From: Spisula solida
Lineage: Eukaryota > Mollusca > Bivalvia > Venerida > Mactridae
DNA length: 64,000 nucleotides
Direction of reading: 5' to 3'
Assembly (NCBI GenBank): GCA_947247005.1
Contig: OX365962.1
Coordinates: 9,459,201-9,523,200 of the forward strand
In this document: one piece after another, positions 12,068 through 23,141 of the stretch
Layout: the number at the start of each line of letters is the position of its first letter
Position numbering within the stretch: the first letter of the stretch is position 1
Made by a program: the position numbers and the translations under genes
The notes under the pieces: model-generated
The model's database searches: none
Told to the model about the DNA's origin: nothing
The model's input: the letters and a program-made list of their open reading frames with translations, nothing else

Positions 12068-12310
12068 TCATAGTGGAACGGTGGTCGAGTGCTTAGCTCG
12101 CTCAACTACTAATCTGGAATTTCAAGGTTTGAATCTCTGTCTGGACACAGGAAGTCTAGTCAGAATGACTGGACTAGGACATCCCGTCTGAATTCCCTGT
12201 ATCACGCAAGCATCAACCTATCTCTTCTCCTTGAGGTCATTTGCCAATTAGGCAGAGATAAAACAGCACTACAACTGTCTGTCGAAAGCAAAAAAGATAA
12301 ATCATACATT
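12068..12310 (+). mobile_element. tRNA-derived SINE
   Basis: A pol III A-box-like TGGTCGAGTGCTTAGCTCGC is followed about 45 bp on by the B-box-like GGTTTGAATCT. Downstream come the family A block AGAATGACTGGACTAG, then GGCAGAGATAAAACAGCAC and an A-rich tail. This order (tRNA head, conserved core, 3' tail) fits bivalve SINE families; the exact family needs a repeat library. It is an insertion inside the 2.8-kb element. Confidence 0.6.
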
Positions 12311-12491
12311 TCAAAGATATTGAAGTTTTCAATTTCTGTAGTACATATCTAAGTTGCTGTGTCAATCCTAAAACATATTTTCATTTTAAACATATTCTGT
12401 ATCTTATTACCCAGTTAATACATTGTATTTTAAATGTTCATACCTGCTTGTAATTCAAACATACCAACACATTTTAAATTTTAATTTACAA

Positions 12492-12592
12492 GCCGTAAAT
12501 ATTAAAGTTTTTAATGAATTTATAAATTTATGAAAAACTGTATTAATTACGACATGACATTTATAAATTCATTAAAAACTATTAATTACGGC
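12492..12592. repeat. Hairpin, AT-rich inverted repeat
   Basis: The arms 12492-12527 (GCCGTAAATATTAAAG then TTTTTAATGAATTTATAAAT) and 12559-12592 are near-perfect inverted repeats around a loop of about 31 bp. It could be a small MITE. Confidence 0.6.
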
Positions 12593-13435
12593 ATGTAATT
12601 CTAATTGTATATGAATACAGTGATGGATATCACACTGACTTTCGTAATTAATTTTAAAGGTTTCGTAGCTTGTGGCCATGGTGAACTGCAATTATAGTAC
12701 ATAACCGTATTGGTCATTATCCTATATACGTGTATTTACAATCGCAATTGCATAATTTTTATGTTTTCAAGTCACATTTCCTTTACATTTTATATGCCAA
12801 AATGCTACATCTGTTACGGAAGCAATTTGAGCATTGGATGATATTCTGATTTACACTGACATTTAAGCTTAATCAGACCATGAACCATATAATATTTTCT
12901 TGATGTTTTTTGTTAGTCCACAAACATCAATTCATATGATACCAGAGGATTTCATCACTGAATATGATAAAAAGTTTCTAAAATTTTCATCACATGGACG
13001 TTTATCGTAAACTTCATATACATATATATGACAATAATATGGTTTGACATTTTAAATGTTTTGGTATCAGGAGGAAAGTGGATTTGCCTACCGGTCTAGT
13101 GTAAATAAGCGTGGTTTAGTGTGGATAGGTTTCCCATTATTTTATCATCAGCTGCTTGCCACATATATATATCGTATTACATTTGGATCTGGCAAATGTC
13201 AAATTGTATCATTGAGTGAGGGTTTGAAATCCCAAAAATATTTTGGCATTTAAATCACATTATTCCTAACAATGTTCACAAATATTTCATATTAGGGTTT
13301 AAAGTATTCAACTGTCTACATAATTTAATAGTTTAACTTTAAAAATAACCACATCTTAACAAATGGTTATTAAAAACTGCTCTGCTGAAAACATAAGGAA
13401 ATAGCACATAGCAGGATTTGGCTCTAACCCCTCGA

Positions 13436-13935
13436 TGTGATCACGTCTCCATGACAAACTGTCAATATTAGAACCGCGCATTGGGGAGAAGGAACGCCAT
13501 GTTAAAATTGATGAAATGAAAAGGGAATTTTAACTCAATTTTAAGGTAATTCTTAGATATTCATGTTTTTATTTCTGCAAAGCCTCATCTTCAAACATAT
13601 ATTGTATGCTTGTTGTATGGTATGATTTCAATATATTATTTGTAGATCTACCAGCGGTTTAATTCCTTAATGGCTGGCGAAACATGGTATTATTGTACAC
13701 GGATATTATTACTAACTGTAAATGAAATAAATATTATACAGGCCTGAAATATACTTTATCGTACTTCTTAAGTTTAACATATCCGAAAATATTCAAGTCA
13801 TCATTACTGTATGACTAGTTGAACCTCACATGCTACTCAACTCAATGCTATTTAAATCCCACTCGCATACGTATTCATATTTTCGTTTCATCGTGTATCA
13901 AGCATTATTGAAGTGCAAGTCTGAATTATAATACT
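13436..13935 (+). repeat. Module copy 2, middle part
   Basis: Homology to module copy 1 (3177-3690) resumes with TGATCACGTCTCCATGACAA and continues through GGAACGCCATGTTA, AAGCCTCATCTT and ACTGTAAATGAAATA, up to ATAATACT, where two transposons are inserted. Confidence 0.75.
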
Positions 13936-14811
13936 GAATGCCAGCTTATTCAACCCCAGGCTCATTCAACCCCAAAAAAGTGCAGACTATTCAACCCCAA
14001 CCATTAGCTCATTCAACCCTACGGCTCATTCAACCCCAGAGATTTTGAGGCTCATTTAACCCCAATTATTTTTTTTATAATTAAGTTAATTTATTTTATT
14101 TTTTAGTTAATTGGTTGTTTGTTAAGTATTTTCATGAAATGCGTTTTTGATATTAATATGTGTAGAAACTTGAAAAAAAATTTTTTTCAAAAGAAGTAAA
14201 AAAATCACAGACATTGTTATATATGTATTTTATAGTTTAAATTCCCGAACCTATATATTTACCTATATCTTTATAGTGTCGTGTTACTAAATGCATATTG
14301 ATTATAACCTTATTTATATCTGCCAGATGTATACAAACACTAAATTAATAATGTATATTAATTTTAATGAATAAGTCAGTTTCTTTTGATTCTGATTTTC
14401 AAAGTCTTTCTATAATTGTATATAATTATCTTTAATTATTAACAATTTAACCCAACTTATGTTTGTTTTAGTATGTATTCAAGCACGCACGTTAATTACC
14501 TTCAGGATTCAAGGTAAAACATACTGTTTCCAAGTATTTCTAATAATAATAAATTCTATAATTATTGATTTTGTCAATAACTATCTATATAACTATCTAT
14601 GAAAACACATTTATCTTTTAACATATTTATAAACTAAAAACACAAAATTAAAGAATACCCTTGCCTAACATTGTTTTTCATTGGGGTTGAATGAGCCTTA
14701 CGTATCTGGGGTTGAATGAGCCCTGGTTTGGGGTTGAATGGGCTTAGGGTTGAATAATACTTAAAAATCGCTTGGGGTTGAATAACCTCGGGGTTGAATA
14801 AGCCTGCTTCC
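13936..14811. mobile_element. 876-bp DNA transposon with 8-bp target duplication
   Basis: It is flanked by ATAATACT at 13928-13935 and 14812-14819, an 8-bp target-site duplication. Its ends are inverted (GCTTATTCAACCCC left, GGGGTTGAATAAGC right). Both subterminal regions carry several further copies of GGCTCATTCAACCCC, inverted between the two ends, as transposase-binding subterminal repeats often are. An 8-bp duplication suggests the hAT superfamily. There is no transposase, so it is non-autonomous. Confidence 0.85.
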
Positions 14812-14819
14812 ATAATACT

Positions 14820-15143
14820 CAAGAGCGGATACAGGATTTGGTGGTAGGGGACGTAAATGTTGACATACCATTGAGGAAAATTTATGCGAGCGAAACATAA
14901 ATCATTGTTTATCCGAAAAACATGGCTACATACTTGTTCTTTACTTGATTAGATTCATTTTCAACCGAGTTTGGGCGAGCGAAGCGAGGTAAAAAAAAAC
15001 TGCAACTAGGTGATATGTTGTCCGGGGCGAAACATGCATATTTTATGTTATTTTCACCAATAATAAAAGACAAAATATCCATGTCTCCGATGATTTTAGG
15101 GGGAAGCGTACGCCCTCTTCCACCCCCTCTAAATCCTCACTTG
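14820..15143. mobile_element. 324-bp MITE inserted in the neighbour's target duplication
   Basis: It starts CAAGAGCGGATACAGGATTT and ends AAATCCTCACTTG, with imperfect terminal inverted repeats (CAAG, GGATTT, AGGGG). It is flanked by ATACT at 14815-14819 and 15144-15148, a 5-bp duplication. The left copy is part of the 8-bp duplication of the adjacent transposon, so one of the two elements inserted exactly beside the other. Confidence 0.75.
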
Positions 15144-15360
15144 ATACTGGTAACATGTACTACATTTGTTAAGCTTCCAATAGCATTGTGACACGGTATA
15201 CGTGGATTGTTCCAAAAAATGGCGAACAATTGTATATAATCAAGTATCGCTTTGTAATTCCAAATTTCCTTGGATAAACGCTTACGCAATGTCTTAAGAA
15301 AGAACATGTCAAATATAAAGAAACTATAGTTTATATTGACAGGAACCATGTAAAATTGTC
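15144..15360 (+). repeat. Module copy 2, last part
   Basis: It aligns with 3680-3885 of module copy 1 (GGTAACATGTA, TTTGTTAAGCTT, GCGAACAATTGTA, AAGAACATGTCAA, ATGTAAAATTG) and then enters the 41-bp array, as copy 1 does. Confidence 0.75.
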
Positions 15361-15668
15361 AATTTGTCTCATTCTTCCATACACAATCATGGTACATGCT
15401 ACATTTGTATCGTTCTTCCATACACAATTATGGTACATGCTATACTTGTCTCATTCTGCCATACACAATCGTGATACATGCTACATTTGTCTCATTCTTC
15501 CATACACAATGGTGGTACATGCTTCATTTGTCTCATTCTTCCATACACAATCGTGGTACATGCTATATTTGTCTCATTCTTCCATACACAATCGTGGTAC
15601 ATGCTACATTTGTCTCATTCTTCCATACACAATCGTGGTACATGCTACACTTGTCTCATTCTACCATA
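15361..15668. repeat. 41-bp tandem array, about 7.5 units
   Basis: Same unit as 3966-5285, at the equivalent position of module copy 2. Most units here read AATCGTGGTACATGC where the larger array mostly reads AATCATGGTACATGC. Open frames of 81-109 codons are by-products. Confidence 0.9.
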
Positions 15669-15746
15669 CACCACCATTTATGTGATGGCTCATTTAAGGT
15701 ATATCGTGTCTAAAATGCTCTGAATCTCAAACATCTCGACAATACT

Positions 15747-15795
15747 ACTAGTCCAGTCATTCTAGGTTTTAACCTAGACAAAATTGCAAAAGAAT
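15747..15795 (-). repeat. Dispersed repeat family A, copy on minus strand
   Basis: The reverse complement reads TTTTGCAATTTTGTCTAGG, then AGAATGACTGGACTAGTAG. See the copies at 451 and 20447. Confidence 0.5.
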
Positions 15796-16129
15796 TTCTT
15801 TGTACATATTTGTGAAGAGTGTTGTCCCATATAGTCACAGAAAAAAATCCCCATTGATAGACATCGCCGTTTTCTTGCATTTGATGAAGACAGTTTTTCG
15901 GATAATGCGCAAAGTAATTCATGTAAAACGGCGTCCCATACTTGTGTTTATGACGACATGAAATGTTTCATATTAACAAATTCAAATTTCACACAATGCA
16001 AACTATAGTAAAACATCGAAATTCTCCATATAAACAAATTAAAACATTTTAAAGGCATATTCAAACAAGGTCACGTGAGATTTTTTTCTGACTATGGGAA
16101 GCCGTGTGTCGAACAAATTAAAATTTATA

Positions 16130-17320
16130 CTTGGATCTACTATTTGCACTAATTTTGACGTACAGGAACAGGTATTCTCTTATATTTTCAAAGTCCTTTG
16201 CCATGTTGTTTTGATACTTTGTATACTTGTTCACCATCATGACCCCAACTCTTACACAGGAGTAGGTAACTCTATCAAGCATTTTGTTGAAATTATGCCC
16301 CTTTGTTCAACTTAATACAAATGCTAAAGTATAGGTTCAATTTCTTAAAACTCGAATATCTTCAAGGTTTCTTTGATACTTTGCATACTTGCTCAACATT
16401 ATAACACCAACTCATACACACGGGTAGGGAACTTTATCCAGTCACTTCCGGCAAAATCTGCAAGTTAACGTGGTGCCGATTAAACTTAGCTATACTCGGT
16501 CACCTCGTCATGTGACTAGTGATAATCCGTCACCTTACCATGTGATCTGACGGACTTCTTCTTATATGAGAGTCGCAGGTTGCATTTCCGTGACCGAGGG
16601 TGAGGTTTTCCTATCCTAAATGAGCTGGTGGTTGATCGGTTATTTTCTTCGACTTCCCTGCGTCTACACGACGTCTATCAATATGTCAGACGTCGTTGTT
16701 TATCGTGACGTCACGGAACGAACGTGACGTTGTGCGCTAGTTAATAAAGAGTAACAGTATAGTCCCGAGTTTGATCCCCTTACTGAGTAGATTAGGCGAC
16801 AGGATAAATAGTATAATAGGTTAGTGCCGTGAATGAAGTAAAAGTTTATCCAGCTCACCCGATAAATTCCTCCGTCTTGCCAGATAAACTTATTCATCCA
16901 CGGCACTAACCTATTATTCTCTATCTATCAAGCTTTTTGTTGAAATTATACCGCCTTTTGGACAAAGAAATGCAAATGTTAAAGTTTAGGTACAAGTATT
17001 AGCATCAAATATTTTCAAAGCGGGGTGACATATTGCTTTTGTACTTTGTATACTTGTTCACCATCATGTACACTAACCCATACACAGAGGTAGGTAACTT
17101 TATCAAGCATTTTGTTGAAAGTATACCCCATTTTGGGCTTAGAAATGCAAATCTTAAAGTCTAGATAAAAGGTTTGTAACCTGTAATATATTCAAAGTGC
17201 ATTGACATACTAGTACTGCTTTGATACTTTGCATACTTGTTCATCATCATGACACCATGACATACACATGAGTAGGTAACTCTGTCAAGCATTTTGATCA
17301 AGTGATCTGCCATTTTAGAC
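16130..17320. repeat. Degenerate satellite of about 170 bp, four units, interrupted
   Basis: Recurring blocks are TTTGATACTTTG, ATACTTGTTCACCATCATGA, CACAGGAGTAGGTAACT and ATCAAGCATTTTGTTGAA. Such units are widespread in mollusc genomes. The array is split between about 16440 and 16920 by unrelated sequence that carries a strong hairpin. Short open frames within are not genes. Confidence 0.65.
16441..16920. mobile_element. Probable insertion in the satellite, with hairpin
   Basis: The satellite is broken between AACTTTATCC (about 16439) and TCTATCAAGC (about 16922). Within the insert, 16811-16850 and 16883-16919 form a near-perfect inverted repeat (AATAGGTTAGTGCCGTG and its complement, plus AGTTTATC) with a 32-bp loop. 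No coding region was recognised. Confidence 0.5.
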
Positions 17321-18025
17321 TTAGAAAAAAGATAGTATTAAGTCGGACAGGGAAGGCAGCACTCAACTTAACCAGCCGAGCACAGAAAACATTAAAAACA
17401 CACAAGGCACGATGCCCAACTGAACCAACCGAGCACAGAAAACATAAAATACGTACAAGGCAGTGATTTTTTTCCTTATTTGTTTGCTGCTGGTAAACGG
17501 TACCTTCCCAATTTGAAAAAGGCTACTATTTTCCCAAATTTGAAGTGAGAAATTCCCAATGAACATTTAAAAAAAAAATCAAAATCGGACATAAAATGAA
17601 GAAGTTAATGAACATTTTTGACAAAAGATCAAGCATAAAAATTTACAGAAACCAGTAAGCAGTCACATGTAATAACTTTTTTCTGTTTTATTGGGCCTTT
17701 CTGCTTCAAAAAATTTCCCAATTTCAAGTTGTCACGACGCGAAAATTCCCAATCTGAACGGACACGGACCGTTTCCCAAAGAGGCCAAAAAATCACTGCA
17801 AGGCACAACCTCTATACAGAAGAGGGAAATGTTGCATCTATGAAGAATTTTGTTTTGAATATATAATGATTATACTACCCTAGCATGCCACTGAGAATAA
17901 AGGAGCGCGCTGTTCGTGGACAGCTCTTGTTTATACCTTTGAAACGCTAAACAACACTGGTGCTAAGGTTTAATGTGTGAGCCCACACTTTTTTAACTAA
18001 AATGTTATCCAGGTGTGACAGTTAA
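17321..18025. other. No supported gene
   Basis: It contains a near-repeat of about 50 bp around 17360-17450 (ACCAGCCGAGCACAGAAAAC / ACCAACCGAGCACAGAAAAC) and several TTCCCAATTTGA-like blocks between 17500 and 17760. The element type was not recognised. Confidence 0.4.
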
Positions 18026-18029
18026 AGCC

Positions 18030-18530
18030 CCTAGGCTTTTTTGCGTCGGCGATGTACTCCCGATAGAAACAAATTAGCTTCGGTAGACATCGAAAGCATG
18101 ATCCTCGTGGTCTTTGGGAAGCTTCGGGGCAGTCTCGAAACAATTTGTGAATCGGGAGGCATCAGACGAACTCCCGATGTATTCCCGACTTTATGCGTTG
18201 GTCTAACTGCTTCGGGATGTATTGCCGACTGGCATCAGGAGGTTCACCGATGTCTGATGGAAGCTCCCCGAAGTCTTGAGACATTTAGTCAGATCGCAAG
18301 TACATCGGGAAATTTCAATGTATGTATTGAATTTTACCCGATGTACTCACGATGTCATGTCGGGAACATCTCGGGGAGGCATCCCCGAAATTCGGGAATA
18401 TCCCGGGGAGGCATTCCCGAGGTATCCAGAACCTCGGGGAATGATCGGGGATGCTTCCGCGATAAAACTAATTCTTCGAGGCATCCCAGATGTTTCCCGA
18501 CACATCGCGGTTGTTGTTGGTAGATGCGAT
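18030..18530. repeat. GC-richer cluster of TCCCGA/TCGGGA motifs
   Basis: More than a dozen CCCGA/TCGGG words in both orientations are packed here (CCCGATGTA, TCGGGAGGCAT, TCGGGGAGGCATCCCCGA, TATCCCGGGGAGGCATTCCC). Base composition differs sharply from the AT-rich flanks. Several frames on both strands are open up to 160 codons, typical of quasi-palindromic repeats. I read it as the inside of a foldback-type element or a decayed array, not a gene. Confidence 0.45.
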
Positions 18531-18599
18531 CCTGTTCTTGATGAATTAGGCATTTCGCACACCCTGTGTCAATGGCATACATGTTTTGGTTGAACGCAG

Positions 18600-20440
18600 A
18601 CCTGCCTTAAATGTTAGTCCCGACAAACGCATCATTTTCAAAAATTGTCTGCTATACATCCAAACAAATCTACAGATACGGTCAGTTTTGTACTAAAGCA
18701 TAACTGATCAATTTGTTTTACTGATTCAAAACATAGAAATTTCTGTACCGGTCTTTAAATGTTGTTGCGGGGTTACCAAGGAAACCAACTGCCTGACTAT
18801 AGCCATACCCCCTGTAGACTAGTATCAGTTAACCATGTGGTTTTTATAGCTCAAACGTAGACTTTGCTTTGTCCAACTTCATAATGTCATAATTTGCTAA
18901 CATAACCTTATTATGATATTAATAAAACGCCAGATACATTCAATCTACTTTGGTGTTTATATATTACTGGTATATTTATTATGACATAAATGAACTTCAT
19001 TGCAAAAGGAACTCCGACTTGTGATTGCACTTCATAAGTTCCATACCAAACTATTTTCATCATTCGTCAAGGCTCATAACTCTGCATTTTCTTTTATTAA
19101 GCCGATTCATACGTTGGAGTTTTGTCCCCTGCTGACCCTAATCAGCGTTCATATTTAGGACTTCTATCTGTTTTATTATAAGACTGCAGATTATGGGCAG
19201 AGATAAGCATACCATACACATATCACACAGTTGTAATTAATTAAGTGTGTCTGATTACCGTGTACATGGACAGAGCTTATATTATGTGTTGAATGTTGTG
19301 GCAACTTGACTCTATCATAACGCAGACATCACCATAGACTTATCAATTTACACTGTTTTGGGTGGTTAATATTTGCTAATACTGGTCCGAACCCAGTTAC
19401 CCATATTTCACGCACATGGTTGTTTCTTCTTTCGTGCACATTTAAATGATAATTGTTTACAAACAATTTTAAGGTTAGAGTTTGTATGTGCAAGGTATCA
19501 CAAACATAAATTACATTATAATTGACCTGGATTGTCCGGAAATCACCTACGTGACGATACATTAAACGAATCGAATATAAAGCTTAAACAGTGAAATAGA
19601 AGTTCATGCTACCATATCAGCAAAATAGTCAGTGAAATTCAAACAATACAATGATGTGCATTATTCCTACATGGTCGTGAAGTTGGCAGGCTAGCGGCCT
19701 AGCTCTGTTAATACTCCAGTTCTCATAAACCTTACAATCAAAATTTCGATTTATGCAAGAAAATGTGACGTTTTCACCATTTTCGTTTCCATAGCAACCG
19801 GGATTGTTGTCATAATATAAATATGAAATGTTATTCATTATCTCATGACAAGCCCCTTATAAGCCCCTCTCCACATACTAAGTTTAATAACGACACCATG
19901 AAAATTATTTTACTTAATCATACAATAAAGATTTCTTCACGGATGAGCATGCATGACTGACCGACGCACTTACAGACAAACGGATGGACACACGTATGTA
20001 GGTCAAATTAAGATCCTGATGCATGTTTATCAGTTGATGACTTATAAAACACTCTCATTTAGATATGTTTACCCAAAATAAAGAAATTAATTCATGTTTT
20101 ATGGTACAAAAATAATTATCATATTTTCTGAAAAGTGGGTGGGGTAAATCTACCCCTTCATTTTCACATGATTTGCTTAAAAAATTGAAATAAATGGTTT
20201 ATTGAAACTATTTTGCTTGTAAATTCCTTTTATCAACAACATGGTTGGATATTTTAACCTGCTAGTGTGTATAACATTAAACTACTGATAAACTGTTATA
20301 CCCAAATTTTCATGGAATAAAATTATGAAAAGTATAGTGACCTTCTTAAAATCGCTTTTTAAGGTACTTCCGCAACTTTCTGAACAGGGGATTTTTTCCT
20401 GGTAGTAGTTTAGACATTAAAAAACTTAAAAATACTCAAA
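18600..20440. other. No supported gene
   Basis: AT-rich unique-looking sequence. Frames of 69-77 codons at 19329-19838 (minus) have no features. No repeat or RNA gene was recognised. Confidence 0.5.
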
Positions 20441-20446
20441 ACAAAA

Positions 20447-20500
20447 CTTTTGCAATTTTGTCTAGGTTAAGGCCATTTTTGGGCTAGAATGACTGGCCTA
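20447..20500 (+). repeat. Dispersed repeat family A, copy 3
   Basis: CTTTTGCAATTTTGTCTAGG, GTTAAGGCC and AGAATGACTGGCCTA appear in the same order as at 451. Confidence 0.5.
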
Positions 20501-21185
20501 TACAAGACAGCCACCAGCAAACAGTCGGACATCGATCTTCATCAATGACATTTTTCAATTGTGGTGACCATAGGCTATCATGGTTGTCTTTCTTTGGCAT
20601 CCATTTTCCTCTATCCCGCTCACCTTTTCGCCAAGTGTAGACAAACGTTCCATTGACTGCCTAATAATATATCACGGTTCAGATCCCGGTTTTTACTCGA
20701 CAGTCATAAGTAATGCGCTTGATTTTAATAACAGATATTTGCGCCGCATTTATAAGCGTCATCATTGTATGTTCAGTCAAATGAAGATCACACTGACAAA
20801 TTTGTTATTACGGCATGACTCATGACATCGGCAATAAGAGTGTCCACACACAAAAACGCTCATCTTGTAACTTGGTTATGAACACTTTTGCTAACCCCAA
20901 AATATTTTATGTTTGAATGCAGACAACCAAGTAGAAAATGTCAAGTATTTTATGTTTGCCAACCAGCACTACTAAACAGTATTAAAATGATTCTGGTTGT
21001 GATATGAGCATGTTACCATTGCATAATCTATGGGAAGTACTGAAGGAATTGTGTATTATAACTCATAATGATATTGTCACTGAAATCTGACTGTACAAAT
21101 AAAACGTATTCAAAATGTTCGCGCTTTTCTGAAACAACCCACGTACTATTGAAATTAAATGAAGTTAAACATAATAGCATGATTA
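20501..21185. other. No supported gene
   Basis: Nothing recognised. The 81-codon plus frame at 20580 lacks any domain. Confidence 0.5.
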
Positions 21186-21187
21186 TA

Positions 21188-21433
21188 AGTGGAACTCTCT
21201 TATAACGAAAAGTCGGTTATAGCGATATAAAAAATCCCCGACTACGTCATTCTTTATTTCAATGTACCACTCGCTTATAAGTAAATCGGATATAATGATA
21301 TACATTGTGTAACGATATACGTTATATCCGAACTTATATAACGAAATTGCGTTGTACGAATATAGCGAAATTCGGATATAGCAAACGAAATTTCTGGGTC
21401 CCTAGGATATCATTATAACTGAGTTCCACTGTA
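21188..21433. mobile_element. MITE with AGTGGAACTC ends
   Basis: The left end reads AGTGGAACTCTCTTATAACG and the right end, reverse-complemented, AGTGGAACTCAGTTATAATG. Internal GATATA and CGGATATA words recur in both orientations. Length is about 245 bp, without coding capacity. Confidence 0.65.
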
Positions 21434-21917
21434 TTCTTTATCTTCAGACTACAGTTTAACTATACTTTAACAGACCTTTCTTCCCTCAGTCGTATAATGG
21501 TTCGAATTACCTCGTCAGTTGAATTATCATTGTAGATCGAACCGCGTTCTGGCTTGGGAAGGGCAACAAAGTAATCTAAAAACTGATCTTTACTAATTGT
21601 TACAATCACAAAAGCAGAAATATCAAATTACATATCGTCGTTTTATTCTTTTTGAAACGATTGCACATTCATTAAGAAATATTAGCCTATTATGAAATAT
21701 TTGCCTATTATGAAATATTTGCCTCAACATCGTCCTGGTAAAATATAATTATTATATTCAGAAGAATTCAAAGTCTGTAGAAAGTTATCGATTTTTAGTC
21801 TTAGAAAACCGAAACGAAGTACTTTATAAATGATTCATATTTCCCCCCAAATGTTTTTCCCTATAATACTTCATACTTATATTGTCTTAATTTTCTTCAA
21901 ATTATAGTCCCTATATT

Positions 21918-22260
21918 CAGGGTAGCAATACCACGTGGTTTTTGGCTACAGTTACAAGAAGAAATTTGTAAACATTGGAAAAGAAAATACAGTAAAGTTC
22001 CGCTAATAAGACCACTTTGATTATTTTGAAATCATGCAGATTTTTGCCAGTTTTAGGTCCCAAAGTATTAAATTTAGAACAAAAAAGGTCCGCTAATGAG
22101 ACCGATTCGCTATTAAGACCACCTTTTTTACTGGTCTTATTAGCGGAACTTCACTGTAGCTATATGTATTTTATTCCTTCATCGATGTCCATGAAATATA
22201 CGCCACGCAATGGAGACAATTACATACACAACAGTTTCGCTTATCGGATAAAACCAATCG
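21918..22260 (+). repeat. Dispersed repeat related to 32630-32750
   Basis: TAGCAATACCACGTGGTTTT, TACAGTTACAAGA, ATTCCTTCATCGATGTCCAT and GAAATATACGCCACGC match the reverse complement of 32750-32630 in order. The copy here is interrupted by the MITE at 21991-22158, which is absent from the copy at 32.7 kb. Confidence 0.6.
21991..22158. mobile_element. 168-bp pogo/Tigger-like MITE
   Basis: The ends are TACAGTAAAGTTCCGCTAAT and, reverse-complemented, TACAGTGAAGTTCCGCTAAT, with AAGACCA following in both arms; TA at each edge fits the TA duplication of the Tc1-mariner/pogo group. Inferred from the end sequence only; there is no transposase. Confidence 0.75.
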
Positions 22261-23141
22261 ATTCAGATCGCTATCGACAGATGATACAGTATGTGCTTTA
22301 TTGCCGGTCGGCTATTACCGTTAGTGGTCGTAAATATACCGATAGTCACCGATTGATAACGGTAAGCAACATAACTCGTAACCTCACACTGTATCGGCAA
22401 AACGCAATGGAGCCGGTTTAACGACGCGGGTTCGGCTAACGTAGCGAAAATGATCCGGCTAAAAATGGTTGATATCAACAATAATACGCTGGTGAGTATA
22501 ACATTTTTGCGTATTTTGTATGGTTATTCTTGAATTCTGAAGACAGGAATACTCTTACGGAATGCCAACGTTTGTCCTGCATGCTCGTAGCTACTTGGTT
22601 TTGTCTTGCATCAATGCATATGCACGTAATACACGTTGAAAGTTATGATTAAATCGTAAACAATGCAAAACAGACATGAAATGCGGACATTTTAGACAAA
22701 TTAGACAAAGTAAGAGCTTACCGAGTCTAAACTATGTACTTGCATGTATTGCAGGGTTGCATTTCTTTCCCAGATACTCATCTTTTATTAATAATGTATT
22801 TATATAGGCCAAAATCTAACATTTTCAAAGTTGTACGAATCATGGTCCGGTTGTCGATAGAACGAAAATGATCCGGCTCGTGTTTTACTCGCCATAACAA
22901 CTATTGCAATGTCATTTTCTTGTATTACTCTGACTAATTTTAACATCTTTTTCTACTTTTTGTTGCTTGTGTATAACTGAATAATTTACATGCCCTCTCA
23001 TGTTGCACTTACTGCTGAATTATGGGTTCGAACCCCGGTCTGGTTGCACATTTATAGATGAAGAATATATTGTCATTAATGAATCTTTAAAGTTGACTTG
23101 AATATTTGTCTAGATGTGTCAAGATATTTTGACATGCAGAC

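Larger units (their letters stand above)
10620..13435. mobile_element. 2.8-kb insertion with short terminal inverted repeats
   Basis: The limits come from comparison with the uninterrupted module copy 1. The ends are TCGAGTGGTTACAGCCAAAA on the left and, reverse-complemented, TCGAGGGGTTAGAGCCAAAT on the right, about 19 of 22 matched, so they look like TIRs. A target duplication of only TG or ATG is visible. No transposase was found in six frames, so it would be a non-autonomous or decayed element. It contains a SINE (12068-12310) and a hairpin (12492-12592). Confidence 0.5.

Noticed and set aside
18041..18593. 160-codon plus frame and 71-75-codon minus frames
   Set aside because: They follow from the GC-rich quasi-palindromic motif cluster; no domain and frames open on both strands.
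22017..22421. 134-codon plus frame
   Set aside because: It spans a MITE and two unrelated repeats, so it cannot be an old coding region.
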